NCBI GenBank assembly: GCA_946623195.1 | Contig: CAMOQW010000016.1 | Coordinates: forward strand, 1-25,499 | Direction of reading: 5' to 3' | Source: an uncultured Prevotella sp. | GTDB lineage: Bacteria; Bacteroidota; Bacteroidia; Bacteroidales; Bacteroidaceae | DNA: 25,499 bases | Part shown: piece after piece, positions 1-7,894 of the stretch | Numbering within the stretch: the first letter of the stretch is position 1 | Layout of the letters: each line of letters begins with the position of its first letter | The notes under the pieces: model-generated | Database searches by the model: none | Seen by the model: the letters and a program-made list of their open reading frames with translations, nothing else | Told to the model about the DNA's origin: nothing | Translations under genes and position numbers: made by a program

Positions 1-1197
1 AGCGTTGTCGTAGCCGGTAACAGTAGGCTTCACCAGCGTGAAGGCCACCTCAACAGTCTGACCGTTAGCCATCACCAGCTGCAGGTTGCCATCGACGGCC
101 TTCTCAGGAACAGCCTTGACGATGACCTTGTCGGCAGCCACCTCTATCTCGCCGCCCTCAATGGAAGCATCGTCTTTGGCAGGGAACGTCACAGCGGTCA
201 CGACATCCATGTCAGCACCGCTGATGGTCAGCTCGGCACCGGCCTTGACGGGATTCGGAGCAGCAATGCCATTGGTGGGCTTCACGGTAGTCAGTGTACC
301 GACGGGAACCTCTACGCCTGACTTGCAGACGATGATGATGTCGCCATCGGGAGCCTCGGCGGGCAGGGTGAAGGTGATACCTGTGCCATCGTTGGCAATC
401 TTCAGGTCGGCAGCACTGACACCACCGATGGTGACATCCTCTGCTACATTGAAGTAAGTACCTGCGATGCTGATGGTCTCACCGGCCTTTGCGGTAATAT
501 TGCCCAGGGCTTCCACTTCCTGGCGGCCCTTCAGGCTGGTAATGGTGGGAACACCAATCTCGATGGCTGTTTCACTTTCGATAATCTGATATTCAACCTT
601 GCTCTTGTCGACAACAGTCAGGTCGGCGGTGTAGAACTCCATCTTACCCGTCTGAGCTTCCTCGGGAACTTTTACCTCGATGGCATAGCGGTCGTGAGAG
701 ACAAAGTCCTCCTCACCCACGATGACACCGTCGGCAAAGGCCATCGAGTAAACCAGATTCAGGTAGTCGCCCTCAATCTTGATGACGTCGCCGGGCATTG
801 CTGATGCCGGGAACTTGGTGATTTCAATACCCTCGATGTAGTTCAGGTCGGTCTTGGTGGTGATGCGCTCGTCGGTATTAGTGACCAGCACCACCTTGCC
901 GGGCAGGGGACCGTCCTTGGGGATGGTGACGCGAATCTCGCTGGGCACACCGGCCTGCACCACTTCAATATTCGTAATAGAGATGCCCTCGGGGATGATG
1001 ACCTCACGAACTTGGTCGAGGTTGCTACCGAGGAAGCGCAGCTGACCGCCACGCATGACGGGCGTCGGTCCATATACGTTCAACGAAACACCGCCCTGAT
1101 ACTGGTTGGTGCCCAGATCGTCTTTGCTGCACGCTGTCAGGGATAGCCCCAAGAGGGCTACCGCTAACAGAGTGAATATATTATATATCTTTTTCAT
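1..1197 (-). CDS. IPT/TIG-repeat outer-membrane lipoprotein, SusE-position (3' end cut by window)
   Basis: The frame is open from the ATG at 1195-1197 to the window edge, giving 399 codons with no stop, so the C-terminus is missing. The N-terminus MKKIYNIFTLLAVALLGLSL followed by TAC is a lipoprotein signal with Cys23 as the lipidated residue, followed by the SKDD typical of Bacteroidetes surface export. The visible part contains about four Ig-like IPT/TIG units, recognised by recurring segments such as GDVIKIEGDYLN, GETISIAGTYFN and GAELTISGADMD, each followed by a strand of hydrophobic residues ending in a VxVPxxA-like turn. It is the last visible gene of the susC-susD-SGBP operon, 22 bp after its neighbour. 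By family knowledge, such proteins at the SusE/F position are surface glycan-binding proteins whose binding domain is at the C-terminus, here out of view. Binding of mannan is inferred from context only. Confidence 0.85.
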   Translation of the reverse strand, partial: MKKIYNIFTLLAVALLGLSLTACSKDDLGTNQYQGGVSLNVYGPTPVMRGGQLRFLGSNLDQVREVIIPEGISITNIEVVQAGVPSEIRVTIPKDGPLPGKVVLVTNTDERITTKTDLNYIEGIEITKFPASAMPGDVIKIEGDYLNLVYSMAFADGVIVGEEDFVSHDRYAIEVKVPEEAQTGKMEFYTADLTVVDKSKVEYQIIESETAIEIGVPTITSLKGRQEVEALGNITAKAGETISIAGTYFNVAEDVTIGGVSAADLKIANDGTGITFTLPAEAPDGDIIIVCKSGVEVPVGTLTTVKPTNGIAAPNPVKAGAELTISGADMDVVTAVTFPAKDDASIEGGEIEVAADKVIVKAVPEKAVDGNLQLVMANGQTVEVAFTLVKPTVTGYDNA

Positions 1198-1219
1198 ATT
1201 CTAAATACGCTTTTAGTTA

Positions 1220-2572
1220 TTATTTGTTGGGAACGGCACGGATGTTGTCAATCTTGATGACCGGGTAACAAGCAGTACCGGTGATACCACCAGAGACCAC
1301 GAAGATGCAGAGGCTGGTGAAGTCGTTGGCACTCAGGCTGCCGGAAGCACCGACGCCGCTCATGCCATACTTGAACTCGCTGATGGGCAAGGTGACGGTA
1401 ATCCACTCGTCGGCAGTGTCGAACGAACCGGTAGCCTCCCAAGGACGGTAGATGCCGCGCGGCAGCTCGTCGTTGTTGAAGTAGGTGTTGTTACAGCCTG
1501 CCAGCGTGTTGCCGTCGACGTCTTTCACATCGGCAGCACCCATGGAAATCTTGGTGACGCCGCCTACGATAATCTGCATGGCACCGGAAGACCAAGGATT
1601 AGCCTTAGGCACCAGCATCTCGAACTTGTACGACATGTTGCTGTAGTCGCTGAAGTCTACCAGGTCGGTCAGACGGATACCGTCGCCCTGATAGTTCTCA
1701 GGATCCTGCCAGTTGCCGGGCCAGTATTCGAACGAGAAGTTACCATCGTTCCAGGCACCGTCGGCATTCAGCTCCACGGTGGGATCGCCCAGGCGGAGGA
1801 AGTTGCCTGCCAGTGCTGTTTCGTCGGTTTCTATCTTCTGAGCGTGCCAGCCGTGGTTGCCCAGCACAGCGCCAGACACGGAGTTCGGGGTGTCGAAGTC
1901 GAACAGCATACCACGCGTGTCGAGATAGTGGAATGCAGACTTGCTGCTGCCGTAGATAGACTTCACGGTCAGCTGACCTTCCGTTGTGCAGTCGGGCACC
2001 ACGATGGTGACGGTGCTGCGGGTAGCGTTGATTTCCTTGATTTCAGCACTCTTGCCGTCGGGGAAGATGACCTCCAGGGGCACGTTCGGGTCGTCGATGA
2101 AGTAGCTGCCATAGATGGTGGCGACAGAACCCGGTGCTGCGTATTCGCACGACATCTGAGCCACGTTAGGAGCGGGAATCACCACATGGAAGTCCCACGT
2201 CAGCGTGTCGTGGTGCTGGGTAATCATATAGATCTTGTCGCTCACCTCGTCAGGAATGTCGCTGGGCACCTGTACAATCAGCGTGTTGTCGGTGATGAAG
2301 CTGGTGTTCAGGATGGCCTTCTTGTCGTTGAAGTACATCTGCTGAATGCTCTTCAGGTTAGAACCGACGATGCAGAGGTTGGTCTGCGGCAGTGCCTCTA
2401 CGAGCAGCGAGTCGCTGGCACTCAGCGAGGCCGGGCGGATATAGTGGATAACAGGTGTGCCGTCTGCCAGTTCAAACTTGTCCGGCTGGTCCTTACAGGA
2501 TTGTAGCGAGAGTCCGGAGACTACTGCTACGGCTGTCAGAAGGATACTGCTTAGTTTATGATAGTATTTCAT
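1220..2572 (-). CDS. Surface glycan-binding lipoprotein, SGBP-B type
   Basis: The 450-residue product has a lipoprotein signal (LSLQSC, Cys26) and then Ig-like IPT domains from roughly residue 40 to 220 (GSVATIYGSYFID, TVTIVVPD). The C-terminal half, about 225-450, begins MLFDFDTPNS and ends VIKIDNIRAVPNK. It is rich in Trp and Tyr (NDGNFSFEYWPGNWQDPENY, NPWSSGAMQIIVGG). This layout matches the glycan-binding domain of SGBP-B proteins, described for the xyloglucan locus of Bacteroides ovatus (Pfam SGBP_B_XBD). It lies 21 bp after susD in the same operon, so its job is probably to hold mannan chains at the cell surface for SusCD. Ligand specificity cannot be read from sequence. Confidence 0.87.
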   Translation of the reverse strand: MKYYHKLSSILLTAVAVVSGLSLQSCKDQPDKFELADGTPVIHYIRPASLSASDSLLVEALPQTNLCIVGSNLKSIQQMYFNDKKAILNTSFITDNTLIVQVPSDIPDEVSDKIYMITQHHDTLTWDFHVVIPAPNVAQMSCEYAAPGSVATIYGSYFIDDPNVPLEVIFPDGKSAEIKEINATRSTVTIVVPDCTTEGQLTVKSIYGSSKSAFHYLDTRGMLFDFDTPNSVSGAVLGNHGWHAQKIETDETALAGNFLRLGDPTVELNADGAWNDGNFSFEYWPGNWQDPENYQGDGIRLTDLVDFSDYSNMSYKFEMLVPKANPWSSGAMQIIVGGVTKISMGAADVKDVDGNTLAGCNNTYFNNDELPRGIYRPWEATGSFDTADEWITVTLPISEFKYGMSGVGASGSLSANDFTSLCIFVVSGGITGTACYPVIKIDNIRAVPNK

Positions 2573-2593
2573 GTCTGTTTATACTTTAAAGGG

Positions 2594-4369
2594 TTAGAAG
2601 GAAATTCCGCTTAAGTCGTAGTCTTCAGGAGCTTCCATCAGCAGCGGGTTGTAGCTGATGTCGGCAGAAGGCAGAGGAATGGTGAAGCTACGGTCGGTGA
2701 CGTTAGGAGCTGCGGTGTTCTCGTCGTAGGCAGCACCCGAACCGGCCAGATTCCAGGCACCACTCTCATAGTAGCCTTTGTAGAGGGCGTTCAGAGCGTT
2801 GTAGCCATTGCGGCGCTGACCCTTAATCTCGTTGATGGCTCCCTGCGGGTCGTAGTAGTAACGGCGTACGAAGTCGTACCAGCGGTCGCCCTCGCAAGCC
2901 AGCTCCAGGCGGCGCTCCTTCCAGATGTCCTCCCAAGTGATGGAAGAGGGATACTGGTAGCCCTTCACCGAGCGGTGGCGCACCTTATAGAAGGCGTCGA
3001 GCACCTTGGCATCGGTCGTGGAGGTGTTGTTACCCATAGCAGCCTCGCAGTAGATCAGGTAGACGTCGGCCAGGCGCAGCAGATGCGTGTAGAGAGCCGA
3101 AGCCATACGTCCGGCATTGGCACCGTAGAAGCGAGCGTGGTCGGCATTGTCGCCGTAGAGGTGCTTCACCTCACCGGCACCCGTGGGGCTCTCCCACTGG
3201 TCAGGACCGGGATGTCCGTCGTTGGCATAGCCGTTGTAGCAGAACTTCATCAGTTCGAAACCGCCACAGTCGGCATAGAAGTAGTCGTAGACGTCGCCCA
3301 CCATCATGCAGGTAGCCTTGCGGCGGTCGTCCACATTCTGGCGTGTGGCGCTCAGCGCGTTCTCATTGAAAGCATCCTGCAGGTCTACTGACGGGCCGCC
3401 CCAGCCACCCCAGCAGTCGCCGTTCTCGTCGAAGCCTTCAATCGAGAGGTCGCAGTGGAATGAGTTCTGGCAGGTCCAGTGGGCACCCATTGTCCAGGCC
3501 CAAGAGATCAGGGCCTCGTCGCTGACGTTGTTCTCGCCACGGAAGATGTCGGGATAGCTCTCCATCAGCTGGCGACCGCTGTTCTCAATGACGTCGAGGG
3601 CATAGGCGGCAGCTTTTGCCAGGTCGTCGGCATTGCGCTGGTGGGCCGTACAGGTGATGTAGCTGTAGGTTCCGGGGTTGTAGGTCGTGTTGCTCTCGCT
3701 GAATCCGGCCTTGGTCAGATAGACCTTTGCCAACAGACCCTCGGCGGCATACTTGTCGATGCGGCCGCTCTTGGTGGCGTCGCTCTCGGGCAACAGTTCG
3801 ATGGCCTTTTCCAGCAGGATGACGATGTAGTCGTAGATGTTGCTGATCTTTGCCTTGTGCAGACCCGTAGAGTTCTGGCTTCTGATTTCGTTGATAGGGC
3901 TGTGGATGATGGGTACAGCACCAAACGAGCGTACCAGATAGAAATAGGCCATAGCCTTCCAGACGAGACATTCGCCCATCGTGGCATTTCTGACGGCCTC
4001 AGAAGCTCCCGATGCGTTCTTGATGTTGTCGTAGACGGTAGAAGAGTGGGTGTTGACGGCCCACAGTGAGGCACTCATGTTGGCCAGGTCCTGGTCGGAA
4101 CCGTCCAGCGTGAAGGTCAGGTAGGGGGAAGACCCCATATAGTAGTTGCCCGACATTACCTCGCCAACCTTGAAGAAGCCGCGCATGAAGTCATACCAGG
4201 GCGAATTGTACAGATAGTTGACACCTGCTCGGCACTGTGCATCGCTGCTGTAATAGTTGGAGGTGTCATAGCCGTCTTCTGTGGGACGCTCCAAGTACTT
4301 GTCACAAGCCGCAAGTGCCAGTCCCATGAAGGCGATGCAAGCTATTGATTTGATATGATATAGTTTCAT
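2594..4369 (-). CDS. susD-like: SusD/RagB-family nutrient-binding lipoprotein
   Basis: The 591-residue product begins with a lipoprotein signal (MGLALAACDKYLERPTEDG; lipid-bearing Cys22), followed by the family-typical YLERPTEDGYDT segment. The N-terminal half holds the TPR-like helices of the SusD-like_3 domain (KAMAYFYLVRSFGAVPII, AAEGLLAKVYLTKA). The C-terminal half shows the RagB/SusD signature WKERRLELACEGDRWYDFVR near residue 480 and ends in IPLPSADISYNPLLMEAPEDY, the usual terminal pattern. SusD acts as the lid of the SusC transporter on the outer surface. The gene lies 23 bp downstream of susC. Its cargo is inferred to be manno-oligosaccharide from the enzymes encoded on the opposite arm of the locus. 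Confidence 0.95.
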   Translation of the reverse strand: MKLYHIKSIACIAFMGLALAACDKYLERPTEDGYDTSNYYSSDAQCRAGVNYLYNSPWYDFMRGFFKVGEVMSGNYYMGSSPYLTFTLDGSDQDLANMSASLWAVNTHSSTVYDNIKNASGASEAVRNATMGECLVWKAMAYFYLVRSFGAVPIIHSPINEIRSQNSTGLHKAKISNIYDYIVILLEKAIELLPESDATKSGRIDKYAAEGLLAKVYLTKAGFSESNTTYNPGTYSYITCTAHQRNADDLAKAAAYALDVIENSGRQLMESYPDIFRGENNVSDEALISWAWTMGAHWTCQNSFHCDLSIEGFDENGDCWGGWGGPSVDLQDAFNENALSATRQNVDDRRKATCMMVGDVYDYFYADCGGFELMKFCYNGYANDGHPGPDQWESPTGAGEVKHLYGDNADHARFYGANAGRMASALYTHLLRLADVYLIYCEAAMGNNTSTTDAKVLDAFYKVRHRSVKGYQYPSSITWEDIWKERRLELACEGDRWYDFVRRYYYDPQGAINEIKGQRRNGYNALNALYKGYYESGAWNLAGSGAAYDENTAAPNVTDRSFTIPLPSADISYNPLLMEAPEDYDLSGISF

Positions 4370-4392
4370 AGTTATACCTTATTATATATATA

Positions 4393-7300
4393 TTAGAATG
4401 ATACGTTAAGACCGAATGAATACACTGTCGGAGACGGATAGCGTCCGTTGTCGAGACCATAGACGTAGCCGTTGGTGTCGGCCGTAGAGGCACCCACCTC
4501 GGGGTCGTAACCGTCGTAGCCGGTGATGGTGAAGAGGTTCTGGATGTTGCAATAGACGCGCACATTGTCCAGATACAGACTCTTGGCCCACTTCTTGGGC
4601 AGCGTGTAGCCCAGCGTGATGTTCTTCATGCGCAGGTAGCTGCCGTTCTCCACATAGCGGTCGCTGATGCGGCGGTTGTTGTTCGGGTCGTTCAGACGGA
4701 CGGCGGGTAGTCCGGTGGGGTTCACCACCTGCACGTTGTCGATGTCGTCGTACCAGTTCCAGACGGTACCTGAGTTGTTGCCTACGTAGCCGTTGCTGTA
4801 GTCCTTGTTGGGGTCGATGGGTGTGATGGCGGAACGTCCCAGAACCGAAGCGGCCTGGTTCTGCCATACGCTGTTCATGCCGTCGAGCTTCATGCGCAGG
4901 TAGTTGAATACCTTGTTGCCATACGAGCCGTTGATGAAGATGGTCAGGTCGAAATCCTTGTAGCGGAAAGTGTTGGTCCAACCGAAGGTGTATTTTGGCA
5001 TAGGATTACCAATGTAGGTACGGTCGTTCTCGTCGATGACACCGTCGCTGTTCAGGTCCTTGTACTTGATGTCGCCCACCCATACGGTGTTGTAGCGGTT
5101 GAAGCCGGCATTATTGTATGCTACGGGCTTCGGACTGGTCTCAATATCCTCCAAACTGGTATAGACACCGTCGGTGACATAGCCGTAGAACTGGAACAGG
5201 GGCTGACCTACGTCGCTCTTCGACACGATGTCGGTCCACATACCGTAACCGTAGATGGCGGCGCTGGCAGTACCGGCCAGTTCCTTCAGCTTGTTCTTGT
5301 TCCACGAAATTTCGAATTCAGAATCCCATGAGAAGTCCTTGGTGCTGACGGGGTGAGTGCTGACGGTGAGTTCGAAACCGGTGTTCTCAATCTTACCGTA
5401 GTTACCCCAGGGTGCTGCGAGTGCCGACGAGCCGTTACCGCTGGTACCCATGTATGAGGGCAGCTGCATCGGCATCAGCATGTCGTTCGATACCTTCTTG
5501 TACCAGTCAACAGTGATATTCACCTTGTTGTTGAAGAATCCCAGGTCGAGACCGATGTCGGTCTGCTCCTGTTTCTCCCAGTGAATCTCGCTGTTGGCGA
5601 TACGGGCCGGACGCTGCGAGGTGCCCAGACCTGTTTCCATGACGGAGAGGTCGGAGGCCCACTTGCCGCCACCGATGCTTGAGTTACCGGTCTGACCCCA
5701 TCCGAAGCGGAGCTTACCGTTGGAGAGCCATTTTTCAGCAAACTTCTTGATGAAGGCCTCGTTGGAGAAACGCCAGGCGGCAGCAAACGAGTGGAACGAA
5801 CCCCATCGCATGTCGGGACCGAAGTTCGAGCTGCCGTCACGACGGAACGTATAGGTCAACAGGTAGCGGTCGTCATAATTATAGGTTTCGCGCGTGAAGA
5901 ACGACGACATGGCCGACGAACCGAAACCGGCACCAATCTGAGCCTCACCGGTACCCAGGGCTGGGTTCTGGATGTTGTTGGCGGGCAGGTCGGTGTTGTA
6001 GGCACTTACGTAGTCCCACTTGCTCTCCCAGCACTCCTGACCGACCATTGCCGAGAAGCTGTGCTTGCCAATCTGTCCGTTATAGGTCAGGTAGTTCTTA
6101 ATCTGTATAAACTGCCCTGTAGTCTTCTGCAGGCGAGACTGGTTCTGGTTCTTGGTCCAGTTGCCGAGACTGACGGTGGGCTCAAACGTAGAGGCACGGT
6201 CCCAGTTGAAGTTGTAGCCCAGCTCCGTGTGCCAGACCAGTCCCTTCAGGAAGGTAACCTCGGCGAAGATGTTTCCGTTCAGCAGGTTACGCTTGTAGCG
6301 GTAGTCGTTCATCAGAGCCAGAGCCACGGGGTTGGGGTTGCTCATGCCCTCGCGAGATACCGATGTGTAACCACCCTCAATGTCGTAGATGGGCTGATAG
6401 GGCGGGGTGGTCAGCGCGTAGGTGATGACACCCTCGTCCTGGTCGGCTTTCAGCAGCTTCTCCGAGGTGTGTGAGTAGGTGGCGTTCAGTCCTAACTTCA
6501 ACCAGGGCTTCAGCTGTGCGTCCAAATTGACGCGTGCACCGTTACGCATGAAATTTGAACCGATAATGGTACCATCCTGGTTCATGTAGTTGGCGCTGAC
6601 GTAGTATTTCACTGCGTCGGTACCACCTTGTGCGCTCACCTGGTGCTGGTGCTGCAGGGCTGTGCGGAAGATGGCATCCTGCCAGTTGGTACCCTTGCCC
6701 AGTGCGCTGGGGTCGCTCAGCGTCGGGTCTTCGGTAGCACCACCTTGTGCCACCATGTCATTATAGAATTCTGCAAACTCGCGGAGGTTCAGCATGTCGA
6801 TGCGCTTCGACTGACGCTGCCAGGCCACCATACCGTCGTACGAGAACTTGGCCTCGCCCGACTTACCGTGCTTGGTGGTAATCAGCACAACGCCGTTAGC
6901 ACCCTGTGCACCGTAGATGGCCGTTGCCGAAGCGTCCTTCAGAATTTCCATCGAGACAATGTCGGCAGGGTTGATGGTAGACAGCGGCGACACAGAAGAT
7001 ACAGAACCGTTACCCAGACGGTCGCCCAGACCTACGGAAGCACCTGAAGAATTGGAGTTGCCCCAGATGACACCATCGATGACGTACAGGGGTTCAGCAC
7101 CGGCATTGATGGTAGCCTGGCCACGCACGCGGATTGAAGTAGAAGAACCGGGAGCACCCGATGTGGCCATAGACGTCACACCGGCTACACGTCCTGCAAA
7201 GGCCTGGTCGAGGTTGGTGATGATAGAACCCTTCATCTTCTTCTCGTCCATAGAGCCTGTGGCACCGGCAAGGTCCGACTTCTTCATCGTACCATAACCT

Positions 7301-7674
7301 ACAACCACCACTTCGTCGAGCAGTGCCTTGTCTTCCTCCAGGGTGATGTCGTAGCGGCTGGCACCGGTCACCTTCACCTCCTTGGTCTTGTAGCCAATGT
7401 AGGAGATGACGATGGTCTGGCCTTGGCTGGCATTGAGCGTAAAGTTACCGTCGAAGTCGGTGGCGACACCGTTCGATGTACCTTTGATGACCACACTTGC
7501 ACCGATAACGGGCCCCATGGCGTCGCTAACAGTACCAGTAATCTTCTTCGCCTGTTGCACCTCTGTGGGCAGTGGTGAACTGCCCCCGGCTGCATACATG
7601 ACGGGCGAATAGCCCAGCAGGGTTATGGTGCATAATCCTGCCAGCAGAGAGTTTTTACTGCAATTTAGATTCAT
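4393..7674 (-). CDS. susC-like: SusC/RagA-family TonB-linked outer-membrane transporter
   Basis: The 1093-residue product has a signal peptide (about 1-29) and a carboxypeptidase-regulatory-like domain at about 44-115 (ITGTVSDAMGPVIGASVVIK). The TonB-box-like sequence LLDEVVVVGYGTMKKSDL lies near 118-135. The plug domain, about 135-265, contains the SusC signature IRVRGQATINAGAEPLYVID. The rest is the beta-barrel, ending in the aromatic-terminated strand VYSFGLNVSF. It imports oligosaccharides across the outer membrane with energy from TonB-ExbBD, together with the SusD lid encoded next. It is the first gene of the leftward arm. A minus-strand -7 element lies about 60 bp upstream. There is no N-terminal anti-sigma-interacting (secretin/TonB) extension, so direct trans-envelope signalling by this SusC is not suggested. 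Confidence 0.96.
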   Translation of the reverse strand: MNLNCSKNSLLAGLCTITLLGYSPVMYAAGGSSPLPTEVQQAKKITGTVSDAMGPVIGASVVIKGTSNGVATDFDGNFTLNASQGQTIVISYIGYKTKEVKVTGASRYDITLEEDKALLDEVVVVGYGTMKKSDLAGATGSMDEKKMKGSIITNLDQAFAGRVAGVTSMATSGAPGSSTSIRVRGQATINAGAEPLYVIDGVIWGNSNSSGASVGLGDRLGNGSVSSVSPLSTINPADIVSMEILKDASATAIYGAQGANGVVLITTKHGKSGEAKFSYDGMVAWQRQSKRIDMLNLREFAEFYNDMVAQGGATEDPTLSDPSALGKGTNWQDAIFRTALQHQHQVSAQGGTDAVKYYVSANYMNQDGTIIGSNFMRNGARVNLDAQLKPWLKLGLNATYSHTSEKLLKADQDEGVITYALTTPPYQPIYDIEGGYTSVSREGMSNPNPVALALMNDYRYKRNLLNGNIFAEVTFLKGLVWHTELGYNFNWDRASTFEPTVSLGNWTKNQNQSRLQKTTGQFIQIKNYLTYNGQIGKHSFSAMVGQECWESKWDYVSAYNTDLPANNIQNPALGTGEAQIGAGFGSSAMSSFFTRETYNYDDRYLLTYTFRRDGSSNFGPDMRWGSFHSFAAAWRFSNEAFIKKFAEKWLSNGKLRFGWGQTGNSSIGGGKWASDLSVMETGLGTSQRPARIANSEIHWEKQEQTDIGLDLGFFNNKVNITVDWYKKVSNDMLMPMQLPSYMGTSGNGSSALAAPWGNYGKIENTGFELTVSTHPVSTKDFSWDSEFEISWNKNKLKELAGTASAAIYGYGMWTDIVSKSDVGQPLFQFYGYVTDGVYTSLEDIETSPKPVAYNNAGFNRYNTVWVGDIKYKDLNSDGVIDENDRTYIGNPMPKYTFGWTNTFRYKDFDLTIFINGSYGNKVFNYLRMKLDGMNSVWQNQAASVLGRSAITPIDPNKDYSNGYVGNNSGTVWNWYDDIDNVQVVNPTGLPAVRLNDPNNNRRISDRYVENGSYLRMKNITLGYTLPKKWAKSLYLDNVRVYCNIQNLFTITGYDGYDPEVGASTADTNGYVYGLDNGRYPSPTVYSFGLNVSF

Positions 7675-7731
7675 ACTTTGTTTGTTAGTTAATAGTATTT
7701 AAAAATCTCGTGTTTCCTTATATTCACGATG

Positions 7732-7739
7732 CAAAGATA
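7732..7739 (-). promoter_or_regulatory. Candidate -7 element for the susC operon
   Basis: The minus strand reads TATCTTTG, an exact match to the Bacteroidetes -7 consensus TAnnTTTG, placed about 58 bases before the susC ATG. No clear TTTG at the -33 position was found, which fits a promoter needing an activator. The assignment rests on motif match and position only. Confidence 0.5.
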
Positions 7740-7784
7740 AAACAAAAAAATTAAAACGTCCTCCTTTTTTTTGACTTTTATTTG

Positions 7785-7822
7785 TACTTTTTTGCAAAGT
7801 GTACATTTTTAGCAAAAAAGTA
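7785..7822. promoter_or_regulatory. Perfect 11-bp inverted repeat, candidate operator of the mannan locus
   Basis: TACTTTTTTGC at 7785-7795 is exactly mirrored by GCAAAAAAGTA at 7812-7822, with a 16-base centre that includes the small palindrome TGTACA (7800-7805). The element lies between the divergent susC and esterase genes, upstream of both candidate -7 elements (7732-7739 on minus, 7847-7854 on plus). This is where an activator serving both arms would bind. The AT-rich arms make some chance symmetry possible. No regulator gene is present in the window. Confidence 0.5.
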
Positions 7823-7846
7823 TAATGGTTTTTCGAAAAATAGTGC

Positions 7847-7854
7847 TAACTTTG
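7847..7854 (+). promoter_or_regulatory. Candidate -7 element for the esterase-mannanase operon
   Basis: TAACTTTG matches the Bacteroidetes -7 consensus TAnnTTTG and lies 40 bases before the esterase ATG, a plausible leader length. There is no good TTTG 19-21 bases upstream. The inverted repeat at 7785-7822 ends 24 bases upstream of it, in a suitable position for an activator. Confidence 0.5.
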
Positions 7855-7894
7855 CAACGAAGTTAAAAAAAACGACTAAAGACCCCTAACAAGC

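Noticed and set aside
4393..7674. SusC considered as a signalling transducer for an ECF/anti-sigma system
   Set aside because: There is no N-terminal signalling extension before the carboxypeptidase-like domain and no sigma/anti-sigma pair next to it. The ECF sigma factor at 22534 belongs to a separate operon.
7761..7830. T-rich stretch considered as a bidirectional terminator
   Set aside because: It lies between two divergent genes, so there is no transcript to terminate. An operator or promoter function fits better.
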